Part shown: piece by piece, positions 37,653-44,890 of the stretch | Layout: every line of letters begins with the position of its first letter | Numbering within the stretch: position 1 is the stretch's first letter | DNA from: Prochlorococcus sp. AG-402-C22 | Lineage (GTDB): Bacteria > Cyanobacteriota > Cyanobacteriia > PCC-6307 > Cyanobiaceae | Direction of reading: 5' to 3' | Length of the DNA: 45,903 nucleotides | NCBI GenBank assembly: GCA_003279535.1 | Contig: QCHO01000007.1 | Coordinates: forward strand, 1 to 45,903 | The notes under the pieces: generated by a model | Told to the model about the DNA's origin: nothing | Databases searched by the model: none | Seen by the model: only the letters and a program-made list of their open reading frames with translations | Translations under genes and position numbers: made by a program

Positions 37653-37742
37653 CTAATTGTCTTTAACTGGGGCAAAAACTCTAGAATTAAGCTTGTTTCT
37701 TAAAGGGCACCTAAACGATGCAGAAGAAGGAAGCTTAGACAT
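37653..37742 (-). CDS. Possible 29-residue small protein
   Basis: The frame begins MSKLPSSASFRCPLRNKL and ends in VFAPVKDN. It is preceded by an in-frame stop within about 60 nt, so it cannot be the remnant of a long local gene. Codon composition looks gene-like, but the complementary strand is also open over the same stretch and there is no convincing ribosome-binding site. It may be a real peptide, part of the RNA, or chance. Confidence 0.3.
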   Translation of the reverse strand: MSKLPSSASFRCPLRNKLNSRVFAPVKDN

Positions 37743-38025
37743 TAATAAAAAATAATTGGAGCAGTTAATTAAATTAGTTCGGTTTATTACGAAATTTCAG
37801 GCAGGCTATCGATCATTTTGAAAGACCTCCTAGAACTCAACAATATAAAATTAGGAAAATATTTCTCAAAAGACAATCCGTTTTTATACGCATTGCTTTT
37901 TATTTAAAAATGTCCGAGAGTAGTAATCAATTGTTGTTTTTTTTGAGATATTTTTAGTAAGTTTTGCTTATTTCTTTTGGTATTTAATTCGACTATCTTA
38001 ATTTTAATAATTGAGGAAATCTTTT
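37743..38025. other. Intergenic DNA with no clear gene
   Basis: Apart from a possible decayed relative of the 78-residue membrane gene near 37909, I see no credible start-plus-ribosome-site combination here. It is AT-rich and interrupted by stops in all frames. The end (about 38010-38025) holds the ribosome-binding site TTGAGGAAAT of the next small gene. Confidence 0.5.
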
Positions 38026-38181
38026 ATGAATCATTCTAAAGAAGTGAGTAAAACTGATAAATCTAATCCTATAGACGAATATTTTCAATGTCTCTCATAT
38101 TGCGATATTCACCCGAAAGGGATAGATAATGACTGTGAGGTCATTTGTATGGAAAGACACTTAAAAGCAAACTATTGGTAG
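38026..38181 (+). CDS. 51-residue protein with twin CX3C motif, unknown
   Basis: An ATG frame with a good ribosome-binding site (GAGGAAA, about 8 nt upstream). The protein starts MNHSKEVSKTDK and has two CX3C motifs, QCLSYC (C22, C26) and DCEVIC (C37, C41), ten residues apart. That pattern is typical of small helix-hairpin or metal-binding proteins held by two disulfides or a metal ion. No signal peptide, so cytosolic. It converges on the WD40 gene of the zinc locus (34-bp gap). No family is recognised. Confidence 0.7.
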   Translation: MNHSKEVSKTDKSNPIDEYFQCLSYCDIHPKGIDNDCEVICMERHLKANYW

Positions 38182-38215
38182 TTTGCATGATTTTTATTTT
38201 TCTGCTTAAATTCCC

Positions 38216-39274
38216 TCAAAAATTATTAGTACGAACTTTAAATTTCCATACATTTACAACACCTTTTGCGTTAACTGCAGCTAGTGCACAATCATCAGGA
38301 CTCCACGAAAGTGCACCCACTAAATCGCCTGCGAATGCAGCCCCAACTGGGTCACCATTACCGTCTTTTTTTAGAAAACTGGCGACAACAGAACCATCTC
38401 TAGATCCGGAAGCTACAAGCATGCCTTTATTTGAAAAGGCAAGGCTAGAAATAGGTTCGCTATGGTGCCATAGCTCTCCTGGCATAGTTCCCTCGGGACC
38501 GTCACCTATAAAGCTCCATACTGTAATTCTCTCGCTACCACTAGTTGCCAATAATTTTCCACTATCATCAAAGGAAAGATGACTAGGTTTTCCTGGGTAT
38601 CCTGTCATTTCAGCATCCATTCCGGTTGATCTTCTCCAAAAATGAACTGAATTGTCTTGACTCCCGCAGGCGACTATATCACCATCAGGACTTAATTCCA
38701 TTGAGACTAATGATCCTTGCCACTCGAGTTTTTGATTCGTTTTATTATTTACGATGTCAAAGAATGTTACTCTCCCGTAGCAGGCTGTAGCTAGCTCATT
38801 ATTATTTGACCATTTTATTGCACTCACTGTGCTTGGATGATCATCTGAGACCCATTTTTTTTCACCAATTTCATTAAAAACATATACTTTTTTTGAAGAA
38901 GCTACTGCAAGAAATAAGCCATCATTTGACCACTTAAGATGCTCTACCCAAGACTTGCCAAGATCGAGAGTTTTAATTACTTTACCTTCGTGGCAATTAT
39001 ATATTTGAATATTTCCATCTTGACCGGAAGTTGCAAAAATCTCTCCTTCTGGATGAATGGACATTGCTAGTAGACCACCAGAATGTGTATTTTCTTTTTT
39101 CCAAATAATTTTACCAGTATCTCCTTCAAAGGCAAAAATACCCCCTGCTACATCCCCAACAATAAATAAGTTTCCTTTAATAGCCCAACCACAAACTATG
39201 GCATAATCATTAACTTCAGCTGTCCATCCTTCGTGGAACATACCTCTTGGGCTAAATGGTTCTATATCAGGCAT
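38216..39274 (-). CDS. WD40 repeat protein of the zinc locus
   Basis: A 352-residue beta-propeller with about seven WD40-type blades. Repeats end in patterns such as LLAMSIHPEGEIFATSGQDG, LKWSNDGLFLAVASSKKVYV, MELSPDGDIVACGSQDNSV, LSFDDSGKLLATSGSERITV, LAFSNKGMLVASGSRDGSV and LSWSPDDCALAAVNAKGVV. There is no signal peptide, so it is cytosolic. It overlaps the 3' end of the CobW gene by 13 nt, placing it in the same leftward unit as cobW and probably znuA. This suggests a role in zinc handling or as a scaffold, which is inference from context. Confidence 0.88.
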   Translation of the reverse strand: MPDIEPFSPRGMFHEGWTAEVNDYAIVCGWAIKGNLFIVGDVAGGIFAFEGDTGKIIWKKENTHSGGLLAMSIHPEGEIFATSGQDGNIQIYNCHEGKVIKTLDLGKSWVEHLKWSNDGLFLAVASSKKVYVFNEIGEKKWVSDDHPSTVSAIKWSNNNELATACYGRVTFFDIVNNKTNQKLEWQGSLVSMELSPDGDIVACGSQDNSVHFWRRSTGMDAEMTGYPGKPSHLSFDDSGKLLATSGSERITVWSFIGDGPEGTMPGELWHHSEPISSLAFSNKGMLVASGSRDGSVVASFLKKDGNGDPVGAAFAGDLVGALSWSPDDCALAAVNAKGVVNVWKFKVRTNNF

Positions 39275-40617
39275 TTTTCAAAACCTTCTTGCATCTCTTT
39301 CTCGTCCAAATTCCTACCTATAAAAACAAGTTGGTTTCTACGAGGTTCGTTACCCCATTCTTTATCAGGTTGTGCTGTAAATAACATATGTACCCCTTGG
39401 AAAACTATTCTCTGTGGGTTTCCTGAGTAGCTAATGAAACCTTTTGTTCTGAATATATCCACCCCTTTTTCAGAAAGAAGTCTGCCCAACCAAGTATTAA
39501 GTTTTTCTGGATCAACATCTCCAAATCGTTCAATTGCAATTGAAGTTACTTCATCGTCGTGTTCGTGCTCAGCTTGCCAGAATCTTTCAGTATTATATGG
39601 AATCTCTTTTGGATTATTGTCTTCACTTTTAATGACTTTCATATTGAATTCTTCAGCAGTGTGCTGTGTATATAAACCTATCTTTGATTCCTTTTCGATG
39701 TTTAAAATGAATGATTTATTTCCTTTATCCTCCAATTTAAGATTTATATGTTCTCCAAATGGAATGATATTCCCAGGTTCTAAGCTTTTAGCATTTTCTG
39801 CATAAAGTCTTACGGAGGATTCAGCACCATCTTTAAGTTCTTCTTCACTCTCACCTTGATTAGCGAAAGCTACTAATGACATTTCTGGATCGGGACCTTC
39901 TTCTAGCATTAATTCATATTTACCTGCAGCAAGGTCGTAAACACCTGTCCATTCAAAAGGATATTCTGGTTCAAGAAATGTTGGTCTGCGTTTAAGAATC
40001 TGATCGAGATCAAATGCACTTAAATTTAGGACTGTTTCAATGGGTACTTGAGCATTCTCAGCTCGAATGATTCGAGTCATTCGGTTCATATCTCTCAATC
40101 TCGATTCAAGAGTATCTAGAGCATCATCAGAGACTAAATCAGTTTTATTTAGGACAAGAACATCTGCAAATGCAACTTGTTCTGAACTTTCATCACTTCT
40201 TCCTAATTGCTGATCAATATGTGCAGCATCAACTAAAGTCACAATTCCATCGAGAGTAAATTCGGAGCTAATTTCTTCATCCATGAAAAAAGTCTGAGCA
40301 ACTGGGCCTGGATCTGCTAATCCTGTGGTTTCTACTAAAACATAGTCAAACTTATCTCTTCTTTTCATAAGGTTGCCAAGGACTCTTATTAAATCTCCGC
40401 GGACTGTACAACAAATGCACCCATTTGACATCTCAAATACTTCTTCATCGGCATTAATTACGAGCCCTTGATCTATACCTACTTCTCCGTATTCATTCTC
40501 AATTACAGCTATTCTTTTGCCATGCTCTTCACTTAATATTCTATTAAGAAGAGTCGTTTTCCCTGAACCAAGGAATCCAGTGAGGATTGTTACGGGAACC
40601 TTATCTTTGATGCTCAT
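39262..40617 (-). CDS. CobW/COG0523-family metallochaperone GTPase with inserted accessory domain
   Basis: A 451-residue G3E GTPase. P-loop GFLGSGKT (residues 14-21), the metal-binding CICC motif in SNGCICCTVRGDLI (C67, C69, C70), the G3/G4 elements LVETTGLADPGP and LNKTD (157-160), and the C-terminal CobW_C domain (about 345-445). Between them, residues 221-335 form an extra beta-rich segment beginning FEWTGVYDLAAGKYE that resembles a segment of the neighbouring ZnuA (see findings). A short HEHDDE is the only His/acid cluster. Position beside znuA and zur indicates a zinc-related role. It lies 77 bp downstream of znuA. Confidence 0.9.
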   Translation of the reverse strand: MSIKDKVPVTILTGFLGSGKTTLLNRILSEEHGKRIAVIENEYGEVGIDQGLVINADEEVFEMSNGCICCTVRGDLIRVLGNLMKRRDKFDYVLVETTGLADPGPVAQTFFMDEEISSEFTLDGIVTLVDAAHIDQQLGRSDESSEQVAFADVLVLNKTDLVSDDALDTLESRLRDMNRMTRIIRAENAQVPIETVLNLSAFDLDQILKRRPTFLEPEYPFEWTGVYDLAAGKYELMLEEGPDPEMSLVAFANQGESEEELKDGAESSVRLYAENAKSLEPGNIIPFGEHINLKLEDKGNKSFILNIEKESKIGLYTQHTAEEFNMKVIKSEDNNPKEIPYNTERFWQAEHEHDDEVTSIAIERFGDVDPEKLNTWLGRLLSEKGVDIFRTKGFISYSGNPQRIVFQGVHMLFTAQPDKEWGNEPRRNQLVFIGRNLDEKEMQEGFEKCLI

Positions 40618-40694
40618 TTACTGATTTTTACTAAACAAATAATAGTTTAATAATAGGAACAATAGGAAATGAAAACCGTTTTTATTAGAAAAAT

Positions 40695-42239
40695 TTAATC
40701 TGAAAGTTTGTACCATTCAGACTCAAGATTGGAGCCAGATTCTTTATCACAACTGCCTCCTAATGAATCAACAATCGTGCAAGTGTTGTGAACAGCTACT
40801 GAAACCGTATTCCCGTCCATCATCAATCCATCAACGAATATTTGATTAGAAGCTAAAGGAACTGAACTTTGTCTACTTAAGTTTCTTAATAACTTAGATG
40901 CTGGAATTTGTTCAGGAAATATTGCCTGAACTTTCTCTTCATCTAACATTTTCAAAGTAGAACTTATGTTCTCTGGCCTTAAGCTTGAGGAATCTCCAAG
41001 AAAGTCAAGTAAACTAATAGTCTCAAAACCAAAAGCATCACCGTAGTATTCCATTGCTTTGTGTTTAGAGACAATTACTCTGTTTTCCTCAGGAATAGAG
41101 CTTACTTGTTCGACGATCCAACTATCTAAGCCTTCTAAGAGCGAATCAGCTTTTTCGAATCTTTCATTAACTAGTTTTCTGTCTCCTCTATTAAAAACTG
41201 AAATATCTTTCTTTAAGTTTTTACTTATAACATCTCCCATTTTTATGATGTTATGAGGATCATGCCATATATGTGGATCTAGACCTCCATGGTCATGATG
41301 GTGATGATGCCCCTCTCCTTCGTCTGGTACTTGTGCTATTGGTTCGACATCAGTATTTGAAACGTCTTTAAAAAAGTGTTGAGTTGCTTCAAACTCAAAA
41401 GGCATATGTTCAGTAAAAAATATATATGGACCATCTTCTTTGATATCCACGTTAAAAACAGTGCTTTCTTTTCTTTGATCAAAGTTAAGAATAAAAGCTT
41501 TATTACTTGCGATCAAAGTCTCATTATTTTTTCTGCTTATTGAGTCTTTAGATCCTAATAATTCTTTAGCCATATCTTCAGATCCTTCTATATCATTAGA
41601 TTTGAGAATAACCATCTTCATTGCAGGATCTGCATATTCGCCATCAACTTTCTCAAATGACCATTTGTAGGAACCCTTAGAAAGTTGGAATTTACCTGCC
41701 CATTCAAAAGCACCTTCAGCATGATCATCATGTCCACCATGGTCTGAGTGATCATCGTGATCTCCATGATCAGAATGATCATCTACCTTAGCTGAAAGTT
41801 CAGCATGATCATCATTTCCACCATGGTCAGAATGATCATCGTGACCTCCATGATCAGAATGATCATCTACGTCTATTGCACTAACACCTACAACAACAGT
41901 ATTCTTTTTACTTTCCCAATTTCTCATACTTGGAGTCATTTCTTTGCCAAGAGTGAATACTTTGTCTGCGCTATTTAGTAATTGAGCTTGTCTTGGATTG
42001 ATCTTTAAATCATGAACATCCTGTTTTCTATCTACTAGACATGTAACTTCGTCAGAAGGTAATGCAATTGATTTAACTAAATCACAAACTAGTGGTTCAA
42101 CTGCTACATATGACTTTCCTTTGGCCATAACATCCTGTCCAAAACCAGAAAATATTATCGTTCCAGCGATCACGGAATTTTTAATAATTGACTTACTTGA
42201 AACTGTTTTATTTGTTATGAGTCTTTTAAAAATTGACAT
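40695..42239 (-). CDS. znuA: Zinc ABC transporter substrate-binding protein with His-rich loop and extra domain
   Basis: A 514-residue ZnuA, far longer than the usual 300-330. It has an N-terminal signal segment (about 18-40). The zinc ligands are plausible at H76 (DVHDLKINP), H323/H326 (LDPHIWHDPHN), H393 (SKHKAMEYYG) and D470 (FVDGL). A His/Asp-rich loop (124-174) made of two 28-residue copies and a second His cluster (311-317) lie in the flexible loop over the site. Between them, residues 178-292 form an added beta-rich domain shared with the downstream CobW GTPase. It captures Zn2+ in the periplasm for ZnuBC. The Zur box lies just upstream. Confidence 0.93.
   Translation of the reverse strand: MSIFKRLITNKTVSSKSIIKNSVIAGTIIFSGFGQDVMAKGKSYVAVEPLVCDLVKSIALPSDEVTCLVDRKQDVHDLKINPRQAQLLNSADKVFTLGKEMTPSMRNWESKKNTVVVGVSAIDVDDHSDHGGHDDHSDHGGNDDHAELSAKVDDHSDHGDHDDHSDHGGHDDHAEGAFEWAGKFQLSKGSYKWSFEKVDGEYADPAMKMVILKSNDIEGSEDMAKELLGSKDSISRKNNETLIASNKAFILNFDQRKESTVFNVDIKEDGPYIFFTEHMPFEFEATQHFFKDVSNTDVEPIAQVPDEGEGHHHHHDHGGLDPHIWHDPHNIIKMGDVISKNLKKDISVFNRGDRKLVNERFEKADSLLEGLDSWIVEQVSSIPEENRVIVSKHKAMEYYGDAFGFETISLLDFLGDSSSLRPENISSTLKMLDEEKVQAIFPEQIPASKLLRNLSRQSSVPLASNQIFVDGLMMDGNTVSVAVHNTCTIVDSLGGSCDKESGSNLESEWYKLSD
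41715..41867 (-). repeat. 84-bp in-frame tandem repeat encoding the His-rich loop of ZnuA
   Basis: Two consecutive copies of an 84-bp unit (41784-41867 and 41715-41783, the second diverging at its end) encode the pattern DDHSDHGxHDDHSDHGGxDDHA. Within each unit the DDHSDHG heptad is itself repeated. It contributes a dense set of His/Asp side chains for zinc capture and is likely length-variable between strains. Confidence 0.9.
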
Positions 42240-42263
42240 AAAAAATTATTAAATACTTAAAAA

Positions 42264-42278
42264 TGATAATCATTTTCA
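42264..42278. promoter_or_regulatory. Zur box (zinc uptake regulator operator)
   Basis: The 15-bp palindrome TGATAATCATTTTCA is centred in the 139-bp divergent region between znuA and znuC. It matches the cyanobacterial Zur consensus TGATAATNATTATCA with one mismatch. Its position allows Zur-Zn to repress both directions at once. Zur itself is encoded 1 kb away. Confidence 0.82.
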
Positions 42279-42378
42279 TTACACCTGACAAGAATAAGGT
42301 ATCTAATGTTATGAAAATAATACTCAGCTTGTATTATTGGTAAGCTTATACAGTGACTTTTTTCATGAAGATTAATTA

Positions 42379-43149
42379 ATGGCTACTTTAGTTGCTGAAA
42401 ATTTAACCTTTGCATACACAAGAAAAAGTAAGCCGGCTTTAAATAAGGTATCGGTTGAGATTAAACCTGGAACTCTAACGGCGCTAGTAGGTCCAAATGG
42501 CGCCGGTAAATCAACTCTTTTGAGGATATTGCAAGGACAAAATACTCCAGATAAAGGCGAAATAAAAATTGACGGTGAAAATTTATATAGATCTAGATCC
42601 CTTGTGGCACTTATGCCTCAAAGAAGTTCTATGAATTGGAAGTTTCCAATTACAGTTGAAAAATTAGTATCTCTTGGTCAAATAAAGTATTCAAAATCAA
42701 GAAGTAATAACCCCTTTCAAATCAAGGCTCTTCTAGCTTATCCTAATTCTTGGATTAATAAATGTTGTGAATTGGAGGCGACAATGCAAAGAGTAGGCAT
42801 TGCTAATTTGGCTAATAGAAGACTCGATTCTCTTTCAGGTGGACAGCAACAAAGAGCTCTATTAGCAAAAACTCTTATGTCCCCAGCAAAAATATTTCTT
42901 TTAGATGAACCTTGTGCGGCATTGGATCCCCCTGCAAAAGAGGATTTTCTAAAAATTGTTCGTCAACTTTCAGATTCGGGCCTTTCTATACTAGTTAGTA
43001 GTCATGATTGGGGGGAGTCTCTAAATAACTACGATCAAGTAATAGTTCTTGATAAAAGTGTTTTGGCAGTTGGTAGTCCTTATCAAATAAAAGATAAATT
43101 AGAGGCAATAAACATCAGCTCAATAAAGGAAAATAATTTCTGTGATTAG
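42379..43149 (+). CDS. znuC: Zinc ABC transporter ATP-binding protein
   Basis: A 256-residue ABC ATPase. Walker A GPNGAGKST (38-46), Q-loop ALMPQRSSMNWKFPI, signature LSGGQQQRALLAK, Walker B IFLLDEPCAALD, H-loop VSSHDW. The family is the metal-type (Mn/Zn/Fe) cluster. It pairs with ZnuB (43615) and ZnuA. It ends 13 nt before the stop of the inverted zur gene, so it is separated from znuB by a gene on the other strand. Confidence 0.94.
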   Translation: MATLVAENLTFAYTRKSKPALNKVSVEIKPGTLTALVGPNGAGKSTLLRILQGQNTPDKGEIKIDGENLYRSRSLVALMPQRSSMNWKFPITVEKLVSLGQIKYSKSRSNNPFQIKALLAYPNSWINKCCELEATMQRVGIANLANRRLDSLSGGQQQRALLAKTLMSPAKIFLLDEPCAALDPPAKEDFLKIVRQLSDSGLSILVSSHDWGESLNNYDQVIVLDKSVLAVGSPYQIKDKLEAINISSIKENNFCD

Positions 43150-43162
43150 AAAATGTTCCTTC

Positions 43163-43597
43163 TTAATTTTGAGCTTGATAACAGTTTTGGCAAAGGCCGA
43201 AATATTCGAGGGTATGAAACAAAAGTTGAAACTTTTTTGGACTTTTTTTAGGGGCATGAATATTTTTAACCGGACAACCTTCCATTTTCGACGTCTCTCC
43301 GCATTGAACGCAGGTCAAATGATGAATATCTCTATCAACAGGAGTATAAAGAACTTCACCAGTAGGGAGATGTCTAGAACGAATTAATCCATGCTTTATC
43401 AGAACCTGAAGATTCCTGTAAACAGTTGTCAGTCCCATAGCTTTTCCGCCTTCTATCAATTGTCTATGCAACTCTTGACCGCTCAATTCATCCTCGCATT
43501 TATTAAGTTCTTCAAGAAGTTGTTCTTGTCTTTTGGTAATGTCAGATTTAGTTACCATTGTTTCCAAAATCTTTTTTTGTCCCGTATTTTTGATCAT
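43163..43597 (-). CDS. zur: Zinc uptake regulator, Fur family
   Basis: A 144-residue (or about 131 from the codon-14 ATG, MVTKSDITKRQ) Fur-family repressor. The winged helix has LTTVYRNLQVLIKHGLI. The dimerisation domain has DRDIHHLTCVQCG (H92, H93, C96, C99) and the second structural-zinc pair CQNC (C136, C139). With the gene context and the Zur box this is Zur rather than Fur. It is antisense in the gap between znuC and znuB. The later start would leave more room (57 bp) for the divergent znuB promoter. Confidence 0.92.
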   Translation of the reverse strand: MIKNTGQKKILETMVTKSDITKRQEQLLEELNKCEDELSGQELHRQLIEGGKAMGLTTVYRNLQVLIKHGLIRSRHLPTGEVLYTPVDRDIHHLTCVQCGETSKMEGCPVKNIHAPKKSPKKFQLLFHTLEYFGLCQNCYQAQN

Positions 43598-43614
43598 ACC
43601 GAATCATTCTAATA

Positions 43615-44406
43615 ATGTCTTTTATTAATAACAACTGGTGGCTTGTTCCATTAATAATAACTGTATTCTCGGGGATCTTATGTCCAGCCATGGGAACTGT
43701 ATTAATCACTCATAAGAGATTATTACAAGTTAATTTAATCTCTCATTGTGTGTTGCCTGGACTTGCTCTCGCATTAGCGCTTGGAATCCACCCCTCAATT
43801 GGTGGTGTTATCAGTGGTCTTTTAGGCTCAGTAATTGCGGAAAGTTTAACTAATAGAAAAAGTGAAAATTATGAAGCAGTTATGAATACTATTCTCGCTG
43901 GAATGCTTGGTTTTGGAGTCCTTATTATTCCTCTACTCGGAATAAGGATTGATTTGGAGGCAGTATTATTTGGCGATTTGTTGACAGCAAATTTTGGAGA
44001 TTTACTTAGAACAATAATTGCATTTTTAGTATTTATACTTTTAATGACTTTTGGATATGAAAAAGTTGTTTATGTAGGATTAGATCCAGAAGGTGCATCT
44101 GCAAGTGGTATAAACGTTTCTTTATTAAATCTTGCTTTGAGTTTTACAACAGCATTAGTAATTGTTAGTTCAATGTCAGCAGTGGGAGTAATTCTTGTAA
44201 TTGCTCTTCTTTCTACCCCAACTTTGTTAGGGCTAAACAAGGCTCATAGTTTAAGAATTGCAATGATGAGGTCTTCATTTTTTGGATTATGCATCTCACT
44301 TCTTGGCTTTATTCTCTCTATAGTCTTTAATCTGTCTCCTGGGCCTGCAATTAGTGTTATTTGCGTTGCATCTCTTTTGATTCCTAAACTTCTTAAAATA
44401 AATTAA
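43615..44406 (+). CDS. znuB: Zinc ABC transporter permease
   Basis: A 263-residue integral membrane protein with about eight hydrophobic segments, of the ABC-3 metal permease family. Typical landmarks are CPAMGTVLITHKRLLQVNLI and ISHCVLPGLALALALGIHPS near the N terminus and VGLDPEGASASGINVSLLNL in the middle. It forms the zinc channel with ZnuC. Its start is 17 bp from the upstream start of zur on the opposite strand. Its stop overlaps by 3-4 nt the stop of the small leftward gene at 44403. Confidence 0.93.
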   Translation: MSFINNNWWLVPLIITVFSGILCPAMGTVLITHKRLLQVNLISHCVLPGLALALALGIHPSIGGVISGLLGSVIAESLTNRKSENYEAVMNTILAGMLGFGVLIIPLLGIRIDLEAVLFGDLLTANFGDLLRTIIAFLVFILLMTFGYEKVVYVGLDPEGASASGINVSLLNLALSFTTALVIVSSMSAVGVILVIALLSTPTLLGLNKAHSLRIAMMRSSFFGLCISLLGFILSIVFNLSPGPAISVICVASLLIPKLLKIN

Positions 44407-44549
44407 ATCTTAAATGTCCAATCAGAGTTTAATGCTTGAGCTTCTGGATTGTTTTTTAAAGCTACTTCCATAGCCTCTTTTCTATTATTGGCAATAACAA
44501 CTTCATCAAATTCCTTTCCATTTTTTTTAAGGCTTACTTTAAAACGCAT
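44403..44549 (-). CDS. 48-residue conserved small protein, unknown
   Basis: An ATG frame with gene-like composition: MRFKVSLKKNGKEFDEVV then NNRKEAMEVALKNNPEAQAL and NSDWTFKI. Predicted beta-beta-alpha content, no signal or membrane segment. I believe related small proteins occur in marine cyanobacteria but cannot name one. It is convergent with znuB with stops overlapping. Confidence 0.75.
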   Translation of the reverse strand: MRFKVSLKKNGKEFDEVVIANNRKEAMEVALKNNPEAQALNSDWTFKI

Positions 44550-44632
44550 AAAATTCTTTCAATTAATCAAACCTTAACCATTAAGCAATTAGATTTAAAT
44601 ACTTTTAAAAGTTAATTGATGAAATAGAAACC

Positions 44633-44881
44633 TCAGTTATTTTGAAGTTTTTCTACTACAGATTCTTTCTCAATCTTAGCTACATCCTGTAATCCATTAG
44701 CATCAAACCAAGGAGCGTTTTCCCAATTAAATCCTTCCCCAAACGTATTATCGGGAGCAGCTACGTACCAGTGGCATGATGAATCGGGAATATCTACAGC
44801 ACATTTTGACCAGTCAGCTTCCCATTGAGGAACTTGCACCCACATTACAGAAGCTAGTAAAAAAGAAAAAATAAAATTCAT
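44633..44881 (-). CDS. 82-residue secreted protein, unknown
   Basis: It begins with a signal peptide (MNFIFSFLLASVMWVQVPQW), followed by a Trp-rich mature region with two Cys, SKCAVDIPDSSCHWYVAAP (C27, C36), probably a disulfide, and a helical charged C terminus. No family is recognised. Confidence 0.65.
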   Translation of the reverse strand: MNFIFSFLLASVMWVQVPQWEADWSKCAVDIPDSSCHWYVAAPDNTFGEGFNWENAPWFDANGLQDVAKIEKESVVEKLQNN

Positions 44882-44890
44882 AATACTCTG

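Larger units (their letters stand above)
37530..37742 (-). ncRNA. Candidate small RNA / small-peptide transcript
   Basis: The leftward strand between 37742 and the terminator has structure. GAAGTTA/TAACTTC (37581-37587 with 37619-37625) closes a bulged hairpin with inner AAC/GTT and CCT/AGG pairs, and the terminator hairpin follows. This is consistent with a roughly 200-nt RNA. A 29-codon ATG frame occupies its 5' part (see 37653-37742). I do not recognise a known RNA family; it is not tmRNA, SRP RNA, 6S RNA or RNase P RNA by their sequence hallmarks. Confidence 0.4.

Noticed and set aside
37651..37749. Rightward TTG frame opposite the 29-codon frame
   Set aside because: It begins directly after a stop with no ATG or ribosome site; the leftward frame has an ATG and a matching terminator, so the leftward reading is preferred.
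38145..38582. 145-codon rightward frame across the WD40 gene end
   Set aside because: Although it has a signal-like N terminus, most of it is antisense to clear WD40 repeats, and its start lies inside the real 51-codon gene in another frame.
40670..40684. Possible second Zur box upstream of the CobW gene (TGAAAACCGTTTTTA)
   Set aside because: The half-sites deviate from the TGATAAT/ATTATCA pattern at several positions and the spacing is wrong; likely chance symmetry.
41364..41708. ZinT/YodA-type domain inside ZnuA
   Set aside because: The inserted segment lacks the ZinT sequence pattern as I know it; it resembles the CobW insert next door instead.
41715..41867. Regular repeats that could be taken for a CRISPR array
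   Set aside because: The units are in frame, differ at third positions, have no unique spacers, and encode the His-rich loop of ZnuA.
43142..43387. 81-codon rightward frame overlapping znuC end and zur
   Set aside because: Antisense to the zinc-binding domain of Zur, whose CxxC motifs are intact.
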